Shown here: piece after piece, positions 1 through 12,011 of the stretch
Layout: every line of letters begins with the position of its first letter
How positions within the stretch are numbered: position 1 is the first letter of the stretch
From: Stenopsyche tienmushanensis
Lineage: Eukaryota; Arthropoda; Insecta; Trichoptera; Stenopsychidae
Assembly (NCBI GenBank): GCA_008973525.1
Contig: WACJ01000039.1
Span: 434,001-498,000 of the forward strand
Direction: 5' to 3'
DNA: 64,000 bases
Notes under the pieces: generated by a model
Database searches by the model: none
Seen by the model: the letters and a program-made list of their open reading frames with translations, nothing else
Told to the model about the DNA's origin: nothing
Translations under genes and position numbers: made by a program

Positions 1-5
1 CTAAA

Positions 6-31
6 CGATCGATAACATTAGTTATCGATCG
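6..31. repeat. Perfect inverted repeat (11-bp arms, 4-nt loop)
   Basis: The arm cgatcgataac at 6-16 is followed by the loop atta and the exact reverse complement at 21-31. It sits at the left edge of the window, so it may be part of a larger element cut by the window boundary. It could form a small hairpin, but nothing else links it to a known family. Confidence 0.6.
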
Positions 32-789
32 GGTAATATAATATAATAAGTCATTTTTTAAAATCACAAATATTTAACCTAATGCTTAATGCTAAGCCCT
101 AATGCTTCACAATTCTTAATGACTATCTATCAATCATACGCTTATAATTTTAGAAAAAATAATGAGCGTTTGTATGAGGAAAAAATTCCATTTCAAGCAC
201 TGATCACAAATATGTTACAGATGTCTTCAAAAAAACGTTTAGATCCATAGAAAATAAACATAAATGATTATTATACGTCAGAACACGATAGAAAGCAGTT
301 CGCCAGGAAATGGACGATAATGTGAGGGGAAAGCCAGCCACAAATATGGCGAAAGAGAAGTAATAATATGTGGTAGATGTGCGTGTGCAAAATGCTCAGG
401 ATTATACAATAATATTAATTACATTATTTTTATGGTACGGCCGATGTAACTTACACATAATCTAATCATACAGGAAACTCTCGATTGACGGACATCATGA
501 GGACTACAATTCAGACGTCGAAGGTTAATCGTTGTGAAGAACTATAACTGCATTTACGATATCATCTTGCTGAACAATAATCAGTAGGAGAATAATAAAT
601 CATTACGGGTTAGTATGCCAACGCAACAGGTCATATTGTCTATTTAAAGACACCACAAGAATAATTAATATGGACTTGATGATACATCATATTTAATAAC
701 AGGAAAATATACCGCATAATAAAGATCTAGCAGTTTGTCAATAAAAGATACAAACGTGTTGGATGAAAAGTGAATCAATCGTTAATGAG
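32..789. other. No recognisable gene
   Basis: AT-rich sequence with stop codons in all frames. I see no splice-flanked open segment and no recognisable repeat. Confidence 0.5.
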
Positions 790-992
790 GGGGATTCCAC
801 GAGCGTGGTTTTTTGTGCGTGGTTTACTAGCATGTCCATTACTGCAGTGAAGTGATCACACTTTTAGGTTAACGATCACTTGTGAGACATCTTTTCGAAA
901 GCTTTGAAAGTGCAATCGATGACGGAGTAGCTGACAAAAGTAATATTGTGAGCTACTCCGTCTGCTAGTAAACCACGCTCGTGGAATCCGTC
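790..992. repeat. Small inverted-repeat element with an inner hairpin
   Basis: The left arm (792-808, ggattccacgagcgtgg, continued at 819-831) is the reverse complement of 964-989. The left arm has an extra partial duplication of gcgtggttt. Nested inside is a second perfect stem, gacggagtagct at 921-932 pairing with 951-962 around an 18-nt loop. About 200 bp of folded DNA with no coding potential resembles a foldback or MITE-type element. No clear target-site duplication is visible, and I found no second copy in the window. Confidence 0.5.
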
Positions 993-999
993 CATAAGA

Positions 1000-1570
1000 G
1001 CAGCGAGTGACCAAAAGAAAGCCATGACACAGTTTGGGTCACAACTATTTAAAACGTATTAAAATATCGTGCAAATCTAAAACAATTAATTACAGATCCT
1101 GGATATTTCAACGAGATATTTTGCACTATTACATCCATAAAAAATAAAATATTTTTATTGAGAATATTTGTGGATTTTGATGCATTTTATTTATATTCAT
1201 CAGATTTATCGTATAATATGGATATTAAATGGTATTAAATGATGGAAAAATGAGAGCATGCAACACATTCCTCGCTCGACTCAACGCCATCATCCAAGTC
1301 AAAGGCGGCTATATTCAATGAATAAGTAACGCTCAATATGGTCGGTCTTGTATATACGTTCGATGAACAAAGCAGCAATAAACAATTCATATAATCGGCA
1401 AAAGCATCAAATTTCACATCAAAGCGATGTGCACATTTGTTACGTCCGATTTACTTATTAAGCAAATTATTCACGTGAAAGAATTTCTAAAATTGCACCG
1501 TATCAATTATTATTATGTTGTTGTTTCAAGCTTAACCTGTTGAGTAGTTGTCTAATTTTAAATAATCATA
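1000..1570. other. No supported gene
   Basis: Mostly AT-rich. A short acidic open segment on the minus strand (about 1235-1310) follows an ag dinucleotide but has no convincing donor, so it is not called. Confidence 0.4.
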
Positions 1571-1765
1571 AACTTAGATGCTATATTTGTATGTCCGCCA
1601 TTTATCTTCCGTACAAATCCATTTATCTGGCAAGACCCCCGCAACGTGTATGAAGCTTGTATATAAATAAATAAACACTGTCGATAGCACATAATATTCG
1701 GTAATTTCTTTGCGTAAATATAAACAATAGACTTTAAATCGATTCATTATATAAACAAAAATATT
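1570..1765 (-). repeat. Family A interspersed repeat, copy 1
   Basis: Reverse-oriented copy of the most abundant repeat in the window. It shares the segments cgtgtatgaagcttgtat, cactgtcgatagcac and atattcgg with the copies near 3750, 18900, 39130, 41200-41960 and 58450. There is no open reading frame of interest, and the family is non-autonomous as far as seen here. Confidence 0.65.
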
Positions 1766-3415
1766 TTTTCTTTTGGTTTTTGAAGGGAACATGTATAGGC
1801 ACTGTATAATAGATTGGCTTTAACGTCACGATAAGTGAAACTCCGAATGTACATTGTAGTGTTTCTATAGCATACCGCAACTACTACATCAGTAGCAAAC
1901 CTATTTTATTATATATTACACAACACACGACCACATCTTTTAGCTAATAATTTCCATTAACAAATAGAAAAAGGAAGCATAAAATCGACTTTTTCTAAGA
2001 GCTAAGAATTTCTCACGATCTCACGATTTTTTAAAAAATGTAACATCTAAACTCCCAGTTAACGATAAAGCAGACCTTGAATATTGATAAAATACTCTTA
2101 TTGATCGATCACAATATATACACATACAAAGAGTGCTTTCATTTTAAGCCATACTTTTAGGGGGAAAATTTAGTCGCTTCAAGAGTTGTGCACATAAAAT
2201 TTAAGAGCAAAAAGATATGCGATTTACAACAAAGGATCTATCCTTGCAAATGCTTACAAAGAGATCAGCGACGACATTATGGTATTATGAATTTGCTAAT
2301 GACGCATAGTGTAATTATTTGCATTTTAAAGCTGCAAAGCAAAGTTAAACATCCAAGACGAATTATCTGGTAAAATAAATTTGATATTCAAGACGGTCAT
2401 CATCTTCGAATATGAGGACTGTGGACGGATGGAGGAAGACGTTTGTCCGTTTATCTAAGCGACGATATATATCATAGATGATTTTTTTACATTTGGGTCA
2501 GATCTATTGATTATGAGGTGAACCAAACCAAAGACGCATGTTGCATAAAAAGATCTTTTTGTGTCTGTCGTTTTGAAACGACACGCCGCATAACTGTTGA
2601 AACTGGTCACATATGGAAAATGAATGAGATGCAGAGCGATCTAGACGGAATCCTTTGTCCATGAGTCTAATTAACATCGCATGTTATCTGCTGCAATTAT
2701 ATGCGAAGCATAAAGGACGTTCCATCATGGAAGGGTCACATTGGATGGATGTTAAAATTGAATGTATTGTTTCACTCCACTCAGCTGCGAGATGAATCTT
2801 TTCAATATCGAACGGGAGTTCTATGGTAATGAGCTTCCCGAAGATTTATTGTAGATCAAAACTGGCCGTAATTGGATCTAATTCATGACCCAATGGAGTA
2901 ATCACGGTCTTCTGAAAATATGATTTTAAGCTTTGAGAGGCCTTTCTAATGGCTGGAAAGAATTAGGTTGGCGTAATTCACGAGAAACGTGCTCAGCACT
3001 TGCATAAATGACAGACATTACATTGAACAAGACGATCTGCTCTAAATATTTGAACATGGTCTTGGTGCTAAATAAATTTGCGCAATATGAAACAAAAACC
3101 ATTCAATCTTGTAATTTTATCACATTTATGTCAGCATTTCAAACAAGTTGATGGAGTTCTTTGACAGTCATCGCTTTGGAAGGTCAGCTCATCGACAATG
3201 AACTTGGAAGTGTCAATTGTTAACAAATCATAGATCAAACCGAGAGATCCATATTATTTATACAATTTAATGAGCATTTTGATAGTAAATAATACATAAA
3301 TTGTCGACATGTCAGGCTGAAGAAGATAAGTGGACTCATTATAAAATTAGGAAGGACATTGCTAAATTGTCTGGGAATATTGTCTATAAAATATTATTCG
3401 TTGAGATATCGATTT
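1766..3415. other. No recognisable gene or repeat
   Basis: Long stretch with scattered short open segments only. 2400-3000 is slightly less AT-rich and could be an old transposon relic, but I could not match it to a family. Confidence 0.35.
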
Positions 3416-3419
3416 TTAA

Positions 3420-3700
3420 CATTAACCCGTTGATGTGGAATCCCGCATATTTTTCGATTTACTATATTAACCTTTCCCTACCGGTGATGTATTTACTACA
3501 CCTCGACTCTAATAAAAGGAATATCGATATGAAATATAATAGATACGGGGTTCACAATTTTAGTATTCCTCTGTTATATAATTACGAATCACATCAAAGT
3601 ATTATAGTATATAAGTATTCATCTGCAGCGACGAAAATAAATAATTTATCGGGAAATCGGGAATTTTGCGATTTTTAGTCCGTGTCTCAGCAGAAAGGAA
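3420..3700 (+). mobile_element. hAT element internal fragment
   Basis: Matches the internal part of the intact hAT copy at 16254-17058, including accggtgatgtatttact, the gaatatcgatatgaaatata segment and gtccgtgtctcagcagaaag. Neither terminal inverted repeat is present. It is non-coding here. Confidence 0.65.
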
Positions 3701-3744
3701 TTTTATCTTTTATCTTATTTATTTTAAAAAATGCATTATTTTAT

Positions 3745-3905
3745 TACTAAAATTGTTTATGTTTACGCGAAAAAGTGAACGAATATTTTGTGCTATCAAC
3801 AGTGTTAAGGTTAATTTATTGATATAAAAGTTTGACTCACGCTGCGCGGTCCTGAGAGAAAAGTGTTTATTTAACTCAATTTAAAATTAGGTCACTAATC
3901 AAAGG
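3745..3905 (+). repeat. Family A interspersed repeat, copy 2
   Basis: Shares tgtttatgtttacgcg, cacgctgcgcggtcctga and a terminal aaagggttaa with other family A copies. The end at a TTAA tetranucleotide suggests piggyBac-type insertion; this is inferred from the tetranucleotide alone. Confidence 0.6.
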
Positions 3906-4679
3906 GTTAAATAAAAAAGTCATGATTTTTTAAAGTTAGCTGATGAAAATAAAGATGTTTTATGTGTATTCCAAGCAACCGATAAAAACAGCAAAAATAC
4001 CATAGCATTATTTCCGGATCATCAAATCTTGTCCACATATTATATTAGACTTTGGTTGCAATATGATATGTGCACGAAACTAAACTCTACAATAAGAATT
4101 TGCAGCTTTAGTTTTTTAATTATTTTCTACTGAAGAATTGTACAAAAATATTTTTTTAAAGACCGCAGAGGTTTAAATGTATTAGTCCATTACATTGTGG
4201 TAAAACTTTTAATTACAGATGACGAAATTTGGGAGTAATGTATCGTGCGTCATCAACTTTCACTCCTAACCGAAGAGCATCACCAAAAACACCATCTTCA
4301 ATTTATTCCACCAGCTTCAAAGAATTTGAAATAATTAAAAAAATGCTAGAAAAAAGACGTTGTTATTCAAATCGTGTGAACTTATAAAAATAGTTTTAGT
4401 CAGCAGTTCAATCAAATGTGATGATTCTGCTGTAAGTATATTTTTTTCAATTCGGTATAATTTGACGCTGACAATGTAAATACAAATTAATAGTTGGGAA
4501 AATATAATAGTAATATAATATAATAGTAAAATAAGTTCTAGCCTTTGCACTGCGATTGTGGTGATATCAGGTGGGTGCCTTGGAGGGCAATTTGATCGAA
4601 GCCAGCTCAAGAACGACGGAAAGAAGACATCTTCTCTCTCTTTGAGCAAAAATTCCAGGATATTTTAATTGTACTTATA
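3906..4679. other. No recognisable gene
   Basis: AT-rich. A 104-codon minus-strand frame at 4335-4649 has no domain or splice context and is treated as chance. Confidence 0.4.
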
Positions 4680-5094
4680 TACTTATATACTATAATATTT
4701 TGATGTGATTCGTAATTATATTACGGAGGAATACTAAAATTTTGAACTCCGTATCTATTATATTTCATATCGATATTCCCATTATTAGAGTCGAGGTGTA
4801 GTAAATACATCACCGGTAGGGAAAAGTTAATATAACAATTATGTTATACAACATATATGTTATACATAGATTAGACAGTTATTGCTTAAGCTTGCCAATT
4901 AGTAATTACGCCACTGTTTCCAAGCGTCCAGATTTCGACGAGAATGACTCGATTTAGCCTTCAACTTGTTGATGACGTGTACGATTTTTGATAAAAATTT
5001 CAATCCCGAATTTTTCGAGATTACCTTTACTAATCCCGGGATTCACGAGCACCTAAAACTGTCCGGGATCCGCGATCCCGGTATTGGATTCCCT
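4680..5094 (-). mobile_element. hAT element, reverse copy with one terminus
   Basis: Reverse complement of the internal and 5'-terminal part of the hAT family at 16254. It ends at 5094 with the terminal repeat attggattccct preceded by the typical cccgg-rich subterminal block. It directly abuts the pogo-like repeat at 5095, so it probably inserted into that repeat. The other end is lost. Confidence 0.65.
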
Positions 5095-5190
5095 GATTAC
5101 AAGTACTCCTTCTAAAAAAGTTCCGGACTACAGGGGGTCGAGTGCAGTATTCTATAGTCCGATAAATTCGATTACCGCGGGTCTGTTGCA
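5095..5190 (-). mobile_element. pogo/Tigger-type MITE fragment
   Basis: The segment gattacaagtactc... ccggactac...ggggtcg...tatagtccga is shared with 15945-16020. It ends in gattaccgcgggtctg, the reverse complement of the terminus seen at 15806 (cagacccacggtaatcc). Short, GC-rich termini of this form are typical of pogo/Tigger derivatives; the family name is inferred. Confidence 0.5.
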
Positions 5191-6719
5191 TATTTTTAAA
5201 ACATACATTTGCATATAAAATTTTAAATAATCATTCTAATATAAGAGTTTAAGTAGGTCATAAAGCGGCAAATTGATAAAAGGATTAAATATTTGCTGAC
5301 CGTTTTTGGTGCAACAAAACACACCATAATGTGAAGACTTAGAATCACAACTTTTGGACAAATAAAAAAAGATCCAAAACGGTCGTATGAGAATTCAGAG
5401 CACGCCTATAAAAAGACGAAGATTAAAATTCTTGGAAAATGAACAGCAGACACGTCTTTTTTCACAAAAGAGCGGATGCTAGGAAAGGACCGACTAAAAA
5501 ACCACACGTTTGTTAAAATATATGATTTTACATAATGCCCGAGGTTGATAAACAACCGATTATATGTCGATTTATTTACACAGAAATTGTAAATGAATAA
5601 GTTTGTGGCCGGTTGTTTGATAAGGATTTCGTAATTGACGGACAATCGCAGGTGATCTGCAAAAATTACGATATGATTTGATTATTTTGATTTATCGCGT
5701 CTAGAAATATATACAATGACGGCTGTTAATTGTAGCGATTGCCTGAAGAAGCATTTATTGAAATAACCTACAGTTGATAGATATATAAGTTCTTGGCCTG
5801 GGAAGTGTGAACAGGAAATTCCGATATCCCTGTCAAGTTATTTTGAGAATCAATCATAACAAACGATCTGATTGAATGAGAATATTGTTGAAAAGTTGTA
5901 ATCTTGTATAATAATAATCCCCATGCAAATAATTTTGTAATAATATTATTTATATCCCATTATTGAAAGAAAAAAATAGAATTGTATACGTTTAAAGACC
6001 CCGTGATGCTTATAAAATTCACAACAACGGCACAATCGCAATACTGATAAGAATATAAATAAGATATAAATCTATTGCCAAAAACGGCACATTTTAAATG
6101 GGTCAATGTTGTTATTTTCAATTTTGGATTTTCCGCCATTTAAACGCATTTCCACCTTTTATTTTAATGCCTTAAAGTGTGAAAAAACAAAAGTCTGAAT
6201 GTGCAAATTCACACCGCTACGTACTTTCGCATTCTGAAACAATGCCTTTTCGCCGCATTGCGTCCAAGTCCCTGACCTCAATGTGTTTGTATCATCGTTA
6301 CCAACTTTCATCCCGGGGTCGAGAATCGCCGAAACATCATTCAATTTAAACTAAAACGCAATCATCACGTATAACTAATATTGATTTTAATCAAAATTTA
6401 CGTGTGTTTGAAATATAGACAATGATGGGAATTGTAGAATCGCCTGAGAATACGACGTTGCATGATAGCATGACGAATGTTTGAATATTATCCCGGCTCC
6501 ATAATTAAAATTGTGTATCGAATGTATCGTAGAGCAACATTAATCAATTGTTATCATTCAAATTATGATCAGAACATGTGCTTGTATTTAGGTGGTCACT
6601 TGTTGTCCCAAATTATTGGCCGACTTCCTGAACATCTGGCATTACATTATCTTGCGATACTAGCCGTTGTTGTTTGCAAGACGACATTGAAGAGTTGACA
6701 GGAGAGGTGGACAAAATAA
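5191..6719. other. No supported gene
   Basis: Scattered short frames only. A minus-strand open segment at 6159-6344 is less AT-rich than its surroundings but lacks a convincing acceptor/donor pair. Confidence 0.4.
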
Positions 6720-8410
6720 ATCGACAATAAATAGATGACAGACAGCAACTAACCAGCGTGCAGGGTCTTTGATATACGACTAGGGAATCCAATCCCGGAT
6801 ACTTTTAGGTACTTAAGAATCCCGGGATTAGAAAACATAATCCCGAAAATTTCGGGATTGAAATTTTTATCTACCAGAAATCGTACACCTCACCAATACG
6901 ATGAAGGCTACTAAATCGAGGCATTCTCGACGAAATCTGGACGCTTGGAAACAGTGGCGTAATTACTAATTGGCGAACTTAGGCGACGCCTAGGGGCAGT
7001 GACTGTCTAATCTATGTATACATATATAGCGTACATGTATGTTTTTCAAATTGTTATATTTACCTTCCTCACCGGTGATGTATTTACTACACCTCGACGA
7101 ATAATGGGAATATTGATATGAAATATAATAGATATGGGGTTCAGAATTTTTGTATTCCTCTGTAATATAATTACGAAACACATCAAAGTATTTTAGGATG
7201 TAAGTATTCATCTGCAGCGACGGAAATAAATAATTTGTCGGGAAATTGGGAATTTAGCGAGTTTTAGTCCGTGTCTCATTAGAAAGGAATTTTATCAGTC
7301 ACATTGATGTTGTTATACGAAAATGAGGGCTTTCGCGGACATCAACTCGAACACGCATTTAAATATCTGATGACGATACCCCCAACGAGTGTGGGGAAGC
7401 TGAGCGTGCATTTTCAGTAGCAAGTTGCCTGACTTCCAAAATCAGATCCAGACTAAATGACGAAACACTAATGTTTAATGTTAATGTTACTTCGGGCATA
7501 TTTTCAAAATAATATTTGAATTTTTTAGTGTTTTATTTATCTATTTTTGAATTGTATTTTTATCTTTTCTCAAATAAATAAAATTCTTTGGTCTTCAAGT
7601 GATTTTTTATATTGAACAAATGGACTTATTAGTAATTTTTGATCAAATTCATCAAGGTAATTTCTTAAAATATTGAAAATCCCAATCCCGGGATCCCGGG
7701 ACTGGTTTCCGGGATTGTCTAATGAAATCCCGAAATCCCGGGATCGAAATTTTGGCTCGGGATTGGATTCCCTACCCCGGACTACCCACAAAGAGACTTT
7801 GATGATCTTTAATTATACGGGGAATGCTACGCGCAGAGAGTCCAGGTGACCAGGAAAGGGTGACTTTTGTTCCGCGCCCTCCAAAGGAGGCGAGATTTCT
7901 GCAGGAAGACCAGTTTCAAACTACGTGCACCCGAAGATGCGTTGGAGGAGGAAGGACAAGAGTTAAGCTAAATTTAAAGGAACTACTCTAAACTACTAAA
8001 AGAACTTCAGTTTGAAGGGGACTGCAGCAGATGACGGACTGCACGGCGACGAGTCGTCGTTCGAGCAGCGTAAAGCCGTTCTCTCCTATATGCACTAAGC
8101 TGTTGAGGATAGTGATCATGCCTTTGAAACAGACTCCATCAACTTCTGTAATCAGCAGTTCCACACATCCCTTTATGGGTACGCAGCACAGGGTGACCTG
8201 CGTACCCAACTCATGTTAACTGGGCTACCCCAGCAGCGTTTGATGAGCAAACCGACAAGGCTGCTTTCGCGCACCTCTAAGTCACATCATTACTCCAGGG
8301 GTTCAACCGTTGCCAATGGGTGTTGTGTTGGCTTCCCCATGGGATTTTATGAGTGGGCATCGTGGAGTCTAGCACCCACCCCAATATATAGACAGTTGTC
8401 GTTTATTTCT
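6720..8410 (+). mobile_element. R1-clade-related repeat, copy 1, split by a hAT insertion
   Basis: Two parts, 6720-6780 and 7775-8410, flank a hAT element. The left part resembles 36713-36780 (agacagcgactgac...) and the right part resembles 36787-37380, including gggctaccccagcagcgt and the end tgggcatcgt. Both also match the reverse copy at 43670-45025, which encodes the C-terminal zinc-finger region of an R1-clade non-LTR retrotransposon. No intact frame remains in this copy. Confidence 0.6.
6781..7774 (+). mobile_element. hAT element, near full-length non-autonomous copy
   Basis: Starts tagggaatccaatcccgg and ends with the inverted repeat gattggattcccta. The internal sequence matches the copy at 16254-17058. 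Near 7370-7500 it carries a frameshifted relic of the hAT C-terminal dimerisation region (a GEAERAFS-like segment and LNDETL are recognisable in different frames). The flanks tatacgac and ccccggac do not form an 8-bp duplication, so they have diverged or been rearranged. Confidence 0.75.
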
Positions 8411-9810
8411 GTTATTCCATTCGTTTAGGGTTCATATATAATACAGCTGGTTTTTAATTCCTCGCAGGGGTTTTGTATAGTTTTGGTCTCTTGCTCGTCT
8501 CTGAATGATCATATTCATCAAACCAGGGGTTAAAAGCTTAGAAAGTCAATTTATATTTCATAGCATTCATTAAAGCCCTTCAAACTATCCGCTCGTTGGT
8601 ATTATTTATTTGTTTCAGACCTTCAAAGATGCGCCAACTGCGAGACTCTTATGGCGATGAGCCATTTCTTCTAAAACGGTCTGCTCATGGACACTTAGCG
8701 AAGAGAAGACGCCTTTTCTTGTCCAAGGCTGCAGTCCACCTCCAGGTGTTTTTCACCTGCATGAGGAAGGAACTCTTATCTTTGCACACTCGCGTTATAC
8801 AAATTCACAAATGCACATTCAAAGACCTGCGATTTTGACGCCAATGGAAATTTAGTCCACGCTATAAAACAAATAACAGTTGGGATTCATTAAAAACAAA
8901 TTAATTTAGTCCATAGAGATCTTTGTATTAGATCAATCTGGACTTAATAAATAATGAAAAGACGATAAATTAAACAATCGATATATATATCTCAATGATC
9001 TGGCGTGTTTTTGGACTCTCATTATGACAGTCTGGCGACTGAGTGCCGTTGGGTTTGGGAGGGGAGGGGGTTGCCAGACTATTACCAGCTTGTTAAGATA
9101 GTACCAGACTAATTCAAACTTGCTGAAGCCAACCAGAAAATGATGTCAATTTTATAAGTTGGAATAAATTCTTTTAAATATCTTATAATAGTTAATAGAC
9201 CAAATAGATGTTGTTAACATGTTGTTATTTATAATTTCCTTAATTTAATTCATAACTGACATTTAACTGAAAATGCAGTTTGTTACATATTGTCCTTATT
9301 TAATTAGGATTTAAAACGTTGTTGTACAAAGTCTGTTGTTAATTTTTTGCACAATGTTTTAAGTCCCAACAGCTAGGATGTGTCAAGTCATTTATTTGAT
9401 GCATATAATAAAGTGTATCCTTGAACGTTTGAAGCTTTTGCATTACTGTATGGCTTCGGTTGTTGGTTTGCTTCATGCAAACAAATTCTTATCATACTAT
9501 TTAAATATGGCAATTCTAATAATATTCCATGATATGAATTTGATTGCAAAATATTTACAGTCGAAAAATGTACAATGATGTTTTAATGTTTTTCTGTCAT
9601 ATCTCTGGTAAATGTACATATTTGTACTGTTATGTGTATCATTTTACTCGGTTCCATATTATTTGTATGCATGCGTCTGTCGTCTGTGCATCTGTATTTT
9701 GTGCATCTGAGGGAACACAGTTCAAACACATACATTATTTGATTTGGACAGGTAGTTCTTTCGAGGTTTTTTTTTAAATATAGAAAAAGCGATTGAATTG
9801 TTGTACTTAC
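8411..9810. other. No supported gene
   Basis: An 80-codon + strand frame at 8596-8838 is rich in Arg, Lys and Leu but has no recognisable domain. It could be a transposon relic next to the R1 repeat. The remainder is AT-rich and empty. Confidence 0.4.
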
Positions 9811-9897
9811 AAACATATCGAGCAAGTTCAAGTTCGTCAATGGATTAGAGTCTGGCGATTTAAATAAACCATCTGAATTATTTCGAACAGGAAACAT
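9811..9897 (-). CDS. Candidate first coding exon (29 codons), unknown gene
   Basis: On the minus strand an ATG at 9897 opens 29 codons (MFPVRNNSDG...LNLLDMF) ending exactly at a consensus donor, gtaagt, at 9810-9805. An in-frame stop lies just upstream of the ATG, and no usable acceptor keeps the frame from the left. A first coding exon is therefore more likely than an internal one, although an acceptor ttcag just inside cannot be excluded. The exon ends in phase 0, like the minus-strand exons at 11931 and 22779, which suggests alternative first exons of one gene with its body further left. I do not recognise the protein. Confidence 0.4.
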
Positions 9898-11277
9898 AAA
9901 AATTCAAACTTTTTTATAAAAGATTGTATACAATCAAATTAGAGATTGAAAAGCAATAGCGACCCACATATTATTGGCGAGATGGAAATTGTTTATAGAC
10001 GAGTGTATAAATCCAAAAATCTAAAATTATTCTCATACGAAATGAGTGTTTTTAAACGTACAACTACACTACTTCTTCTGAAATCATTCTCCGGACAACT
10101 GACACAAATCGACGTGCTAATGAACTTCTTGGAGAGAACCGTTGTATTTCAGCGAATGCCAAAATGTTTCTTGCACAGCTGAGCATAACAGGTTTCCCAA
10201 AATAATCCATAGAATATCGACGACGAAAAATTGAGAGAAACGATGATTTTTGCTTTTGTAGAATTTATTTTCAGTTTTAAAATTAGTCTTCAAAAGCAAC
10301 GTCAATCAAACACAAGCAATCAACGCTGAAGTCCCGATGATGAATTATGATACGTCAGACGCCGTAAACGCTATATGAAAAAGCTCTATAGAAATAGACG
10401 CTATAAGAGGGTTGTTTGTAGTTATTAATATATTGCATAAAAATATAATTAAGGCATTTTTGAGCTCATACACAATTATTGCGCAAGTGCATATATTGAG
10501 TTCCATCGTCATCATAAGCTAAACATATTTATATTGGTAAACTTCTCGCTTCGTTTTTTGCGATTTTTACAAAGAAATTATTCAACATTTTGAAGTGCAA
10601 ATATTTGGTTACATTTGACAAGTGCTTAAAAAGAGATAAAATGTATTTATCATTTTTTTCACACATTCATGCATAAAACACTTGCTATTGAAGTAACATT
10701 TTGCAAAATTTCATATCATTTAATTGGGGCATTTGCCGGCCGGTTATTTGAGTCAGAACGTATAACTAGTATGCGTATATGAATTCATTCAATCTAACAC
10801 AGATTTAAGAAGAAATCATCGGAAAAACTGGCCAAAGGCGGTTTCTTTGGCGCTAAAATCACTGATGCTGTCATTATTTTCAAGGAAATACATGATAAAC
10901 AAACATAAATTAAAGCTTATCATAAATGAAGTGTTTTATCATAAGTGTTGGCGCGTCCGAGTTTAGCTTTGAGATATTTGACGACCACCCATACATTATT
11001 CCATTTAAATTAATTTATCTATAACTATGTCTGTGTTAGAATCAATAGGATAAATTATAAAAGTCGCTTAATTGGGACATTTGATCATATGATTGTAAGT
11101 GAAAATCAAAAAGCAATTGGTTATCTGAACTGAACCGAAAATCGGTAAAACCGTTATTCGTGTCGGAACGAAAATCGCAACTTAATCGATTAGAAAATAT
11201 CGGTTCGGTACACGTTTTACGCGAAAGAGAGTTAACTATATATTTGCTATGTACCCAGACTCCCAAATATCTATAAA
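9898..11277. other. No recognisable gene or repeat
   Basis: AT-rich, probably intronic or intergenic. Short frames only. Confidence 0.4.
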
Positions 11278-11470
11278 TCTAATATATAAAAATTAATGTT
11301 TGTTTGTCCGTATTTAATGCGCTGCCATACCGTTCATCCGATTACAATAAAACTTTGTCAACTTATTGTTTACACTTGGGGAAATAACATAGGCACAGTA
11401 GAAATATTGTTTGTGTATGCAGTTTGTTATACGAGACGTGGCATTGCAACGCATGCCGGAAAATCTCCAG
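11278..11470 (+). mobile_element. Helitron-like element, short copy
   Basis: Begins with TC after an A (a|TCTAATATATAAAAATT) and shares about 120 bp with the longer copy at 20684-21104, including tgtttgtttgtccgtattta and the 3' segment aacgcatgccgg. The 3' end reads ctCCAG before T, where the other copy has CTAG. Helitrons insert between A and T, begin with TC and end with CTRR after a hairpin. The assignment rests on those ends; no Rep/helicase gene is present. Confidence 0.6.
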
Positions 11471-11930
11471 TAAATTATAAATTTATAGTCCCTGATAATG
11501 AAATGAAATGATAAACGTAATGGTTCGAAGCCCTGGTTATAATTGACTGAGAATAATTTAGCCATTAGATTCAAGTGTACATATTACTGATAGCAATTGA
11601 GCATGAACACGATTACATATTGATGTCATAAATTAAATTGAATTTACAAGAATACTTGAAATATTAATCCGTTTGACACGAATTCGATGATGTATTATTG
11701 CTTCCTGCATATGATTGAAGAAAGGTTGTCGATGTTGACGCACTGATGTTAGGTCAGCCACGTTATTTTTTTTTATCAACAATGATCAAGACCACAAATA
11801 TTTCAAGTGTACATTCGGACATTCAAATGGTCGAGAATTTAGATGACACTCAGAATACGGTAAACCGGTTGGATTAAATTTGAAATTCGTGTGCATTCGA
11901 AATGATGAATGTGTGCGGACTGTGACTTAC

Positions 11931-12011
11931 ATTGAATTTGGGTCCCCACTCTTGGTTCTTAATCTGCTCTATGGTGTCGAGCAATTTCTGCTGCCTCTTC
12001 GAAAGACTCAT
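11931..12011 (-). CDS. Candidate first coding exon (27 codons), unknown gene
   Basis: Minus-strand ATG at 12011 in the context aaatcaccATGa, giving 27 codons that begin MSLSKRQQKL and end EWGPKFN. It stops exactly at a consensus gtaagt donor (11930-11925). The peptide is Lys/Gln-rich and hydrophilic, codon use looks coding and GC content exceeds that of the flanks. No acceptor lies immediately upstream of the ATG, so this is best read as a first coding exon. It ends in phase 0. The gene is not recognised; downstream exons should lie to the left, possibly outside the window. Confidence 0.55.

Noticed and set aside
1235..1310. Acidic minus-strand segment (AAFDLDDGVESSEEC) after an ag as a coding exon
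   Set aside because: No convincing donor follows and the acceptor context is poor.
6159..6344. Minus-strand 61-codon frame (NDVSAILDPGMK...) as a coding exon
   Set aside because: Splice sites are weak and no homology is recognised; kept only as a note because its composition differs from the flanks.
11519..11540. ggttcgaagcc as a B-box of a tRNA gene
   Set aside because: No A-box or acceptor stem at the right distance; it lies just outside a Helitron-like element.
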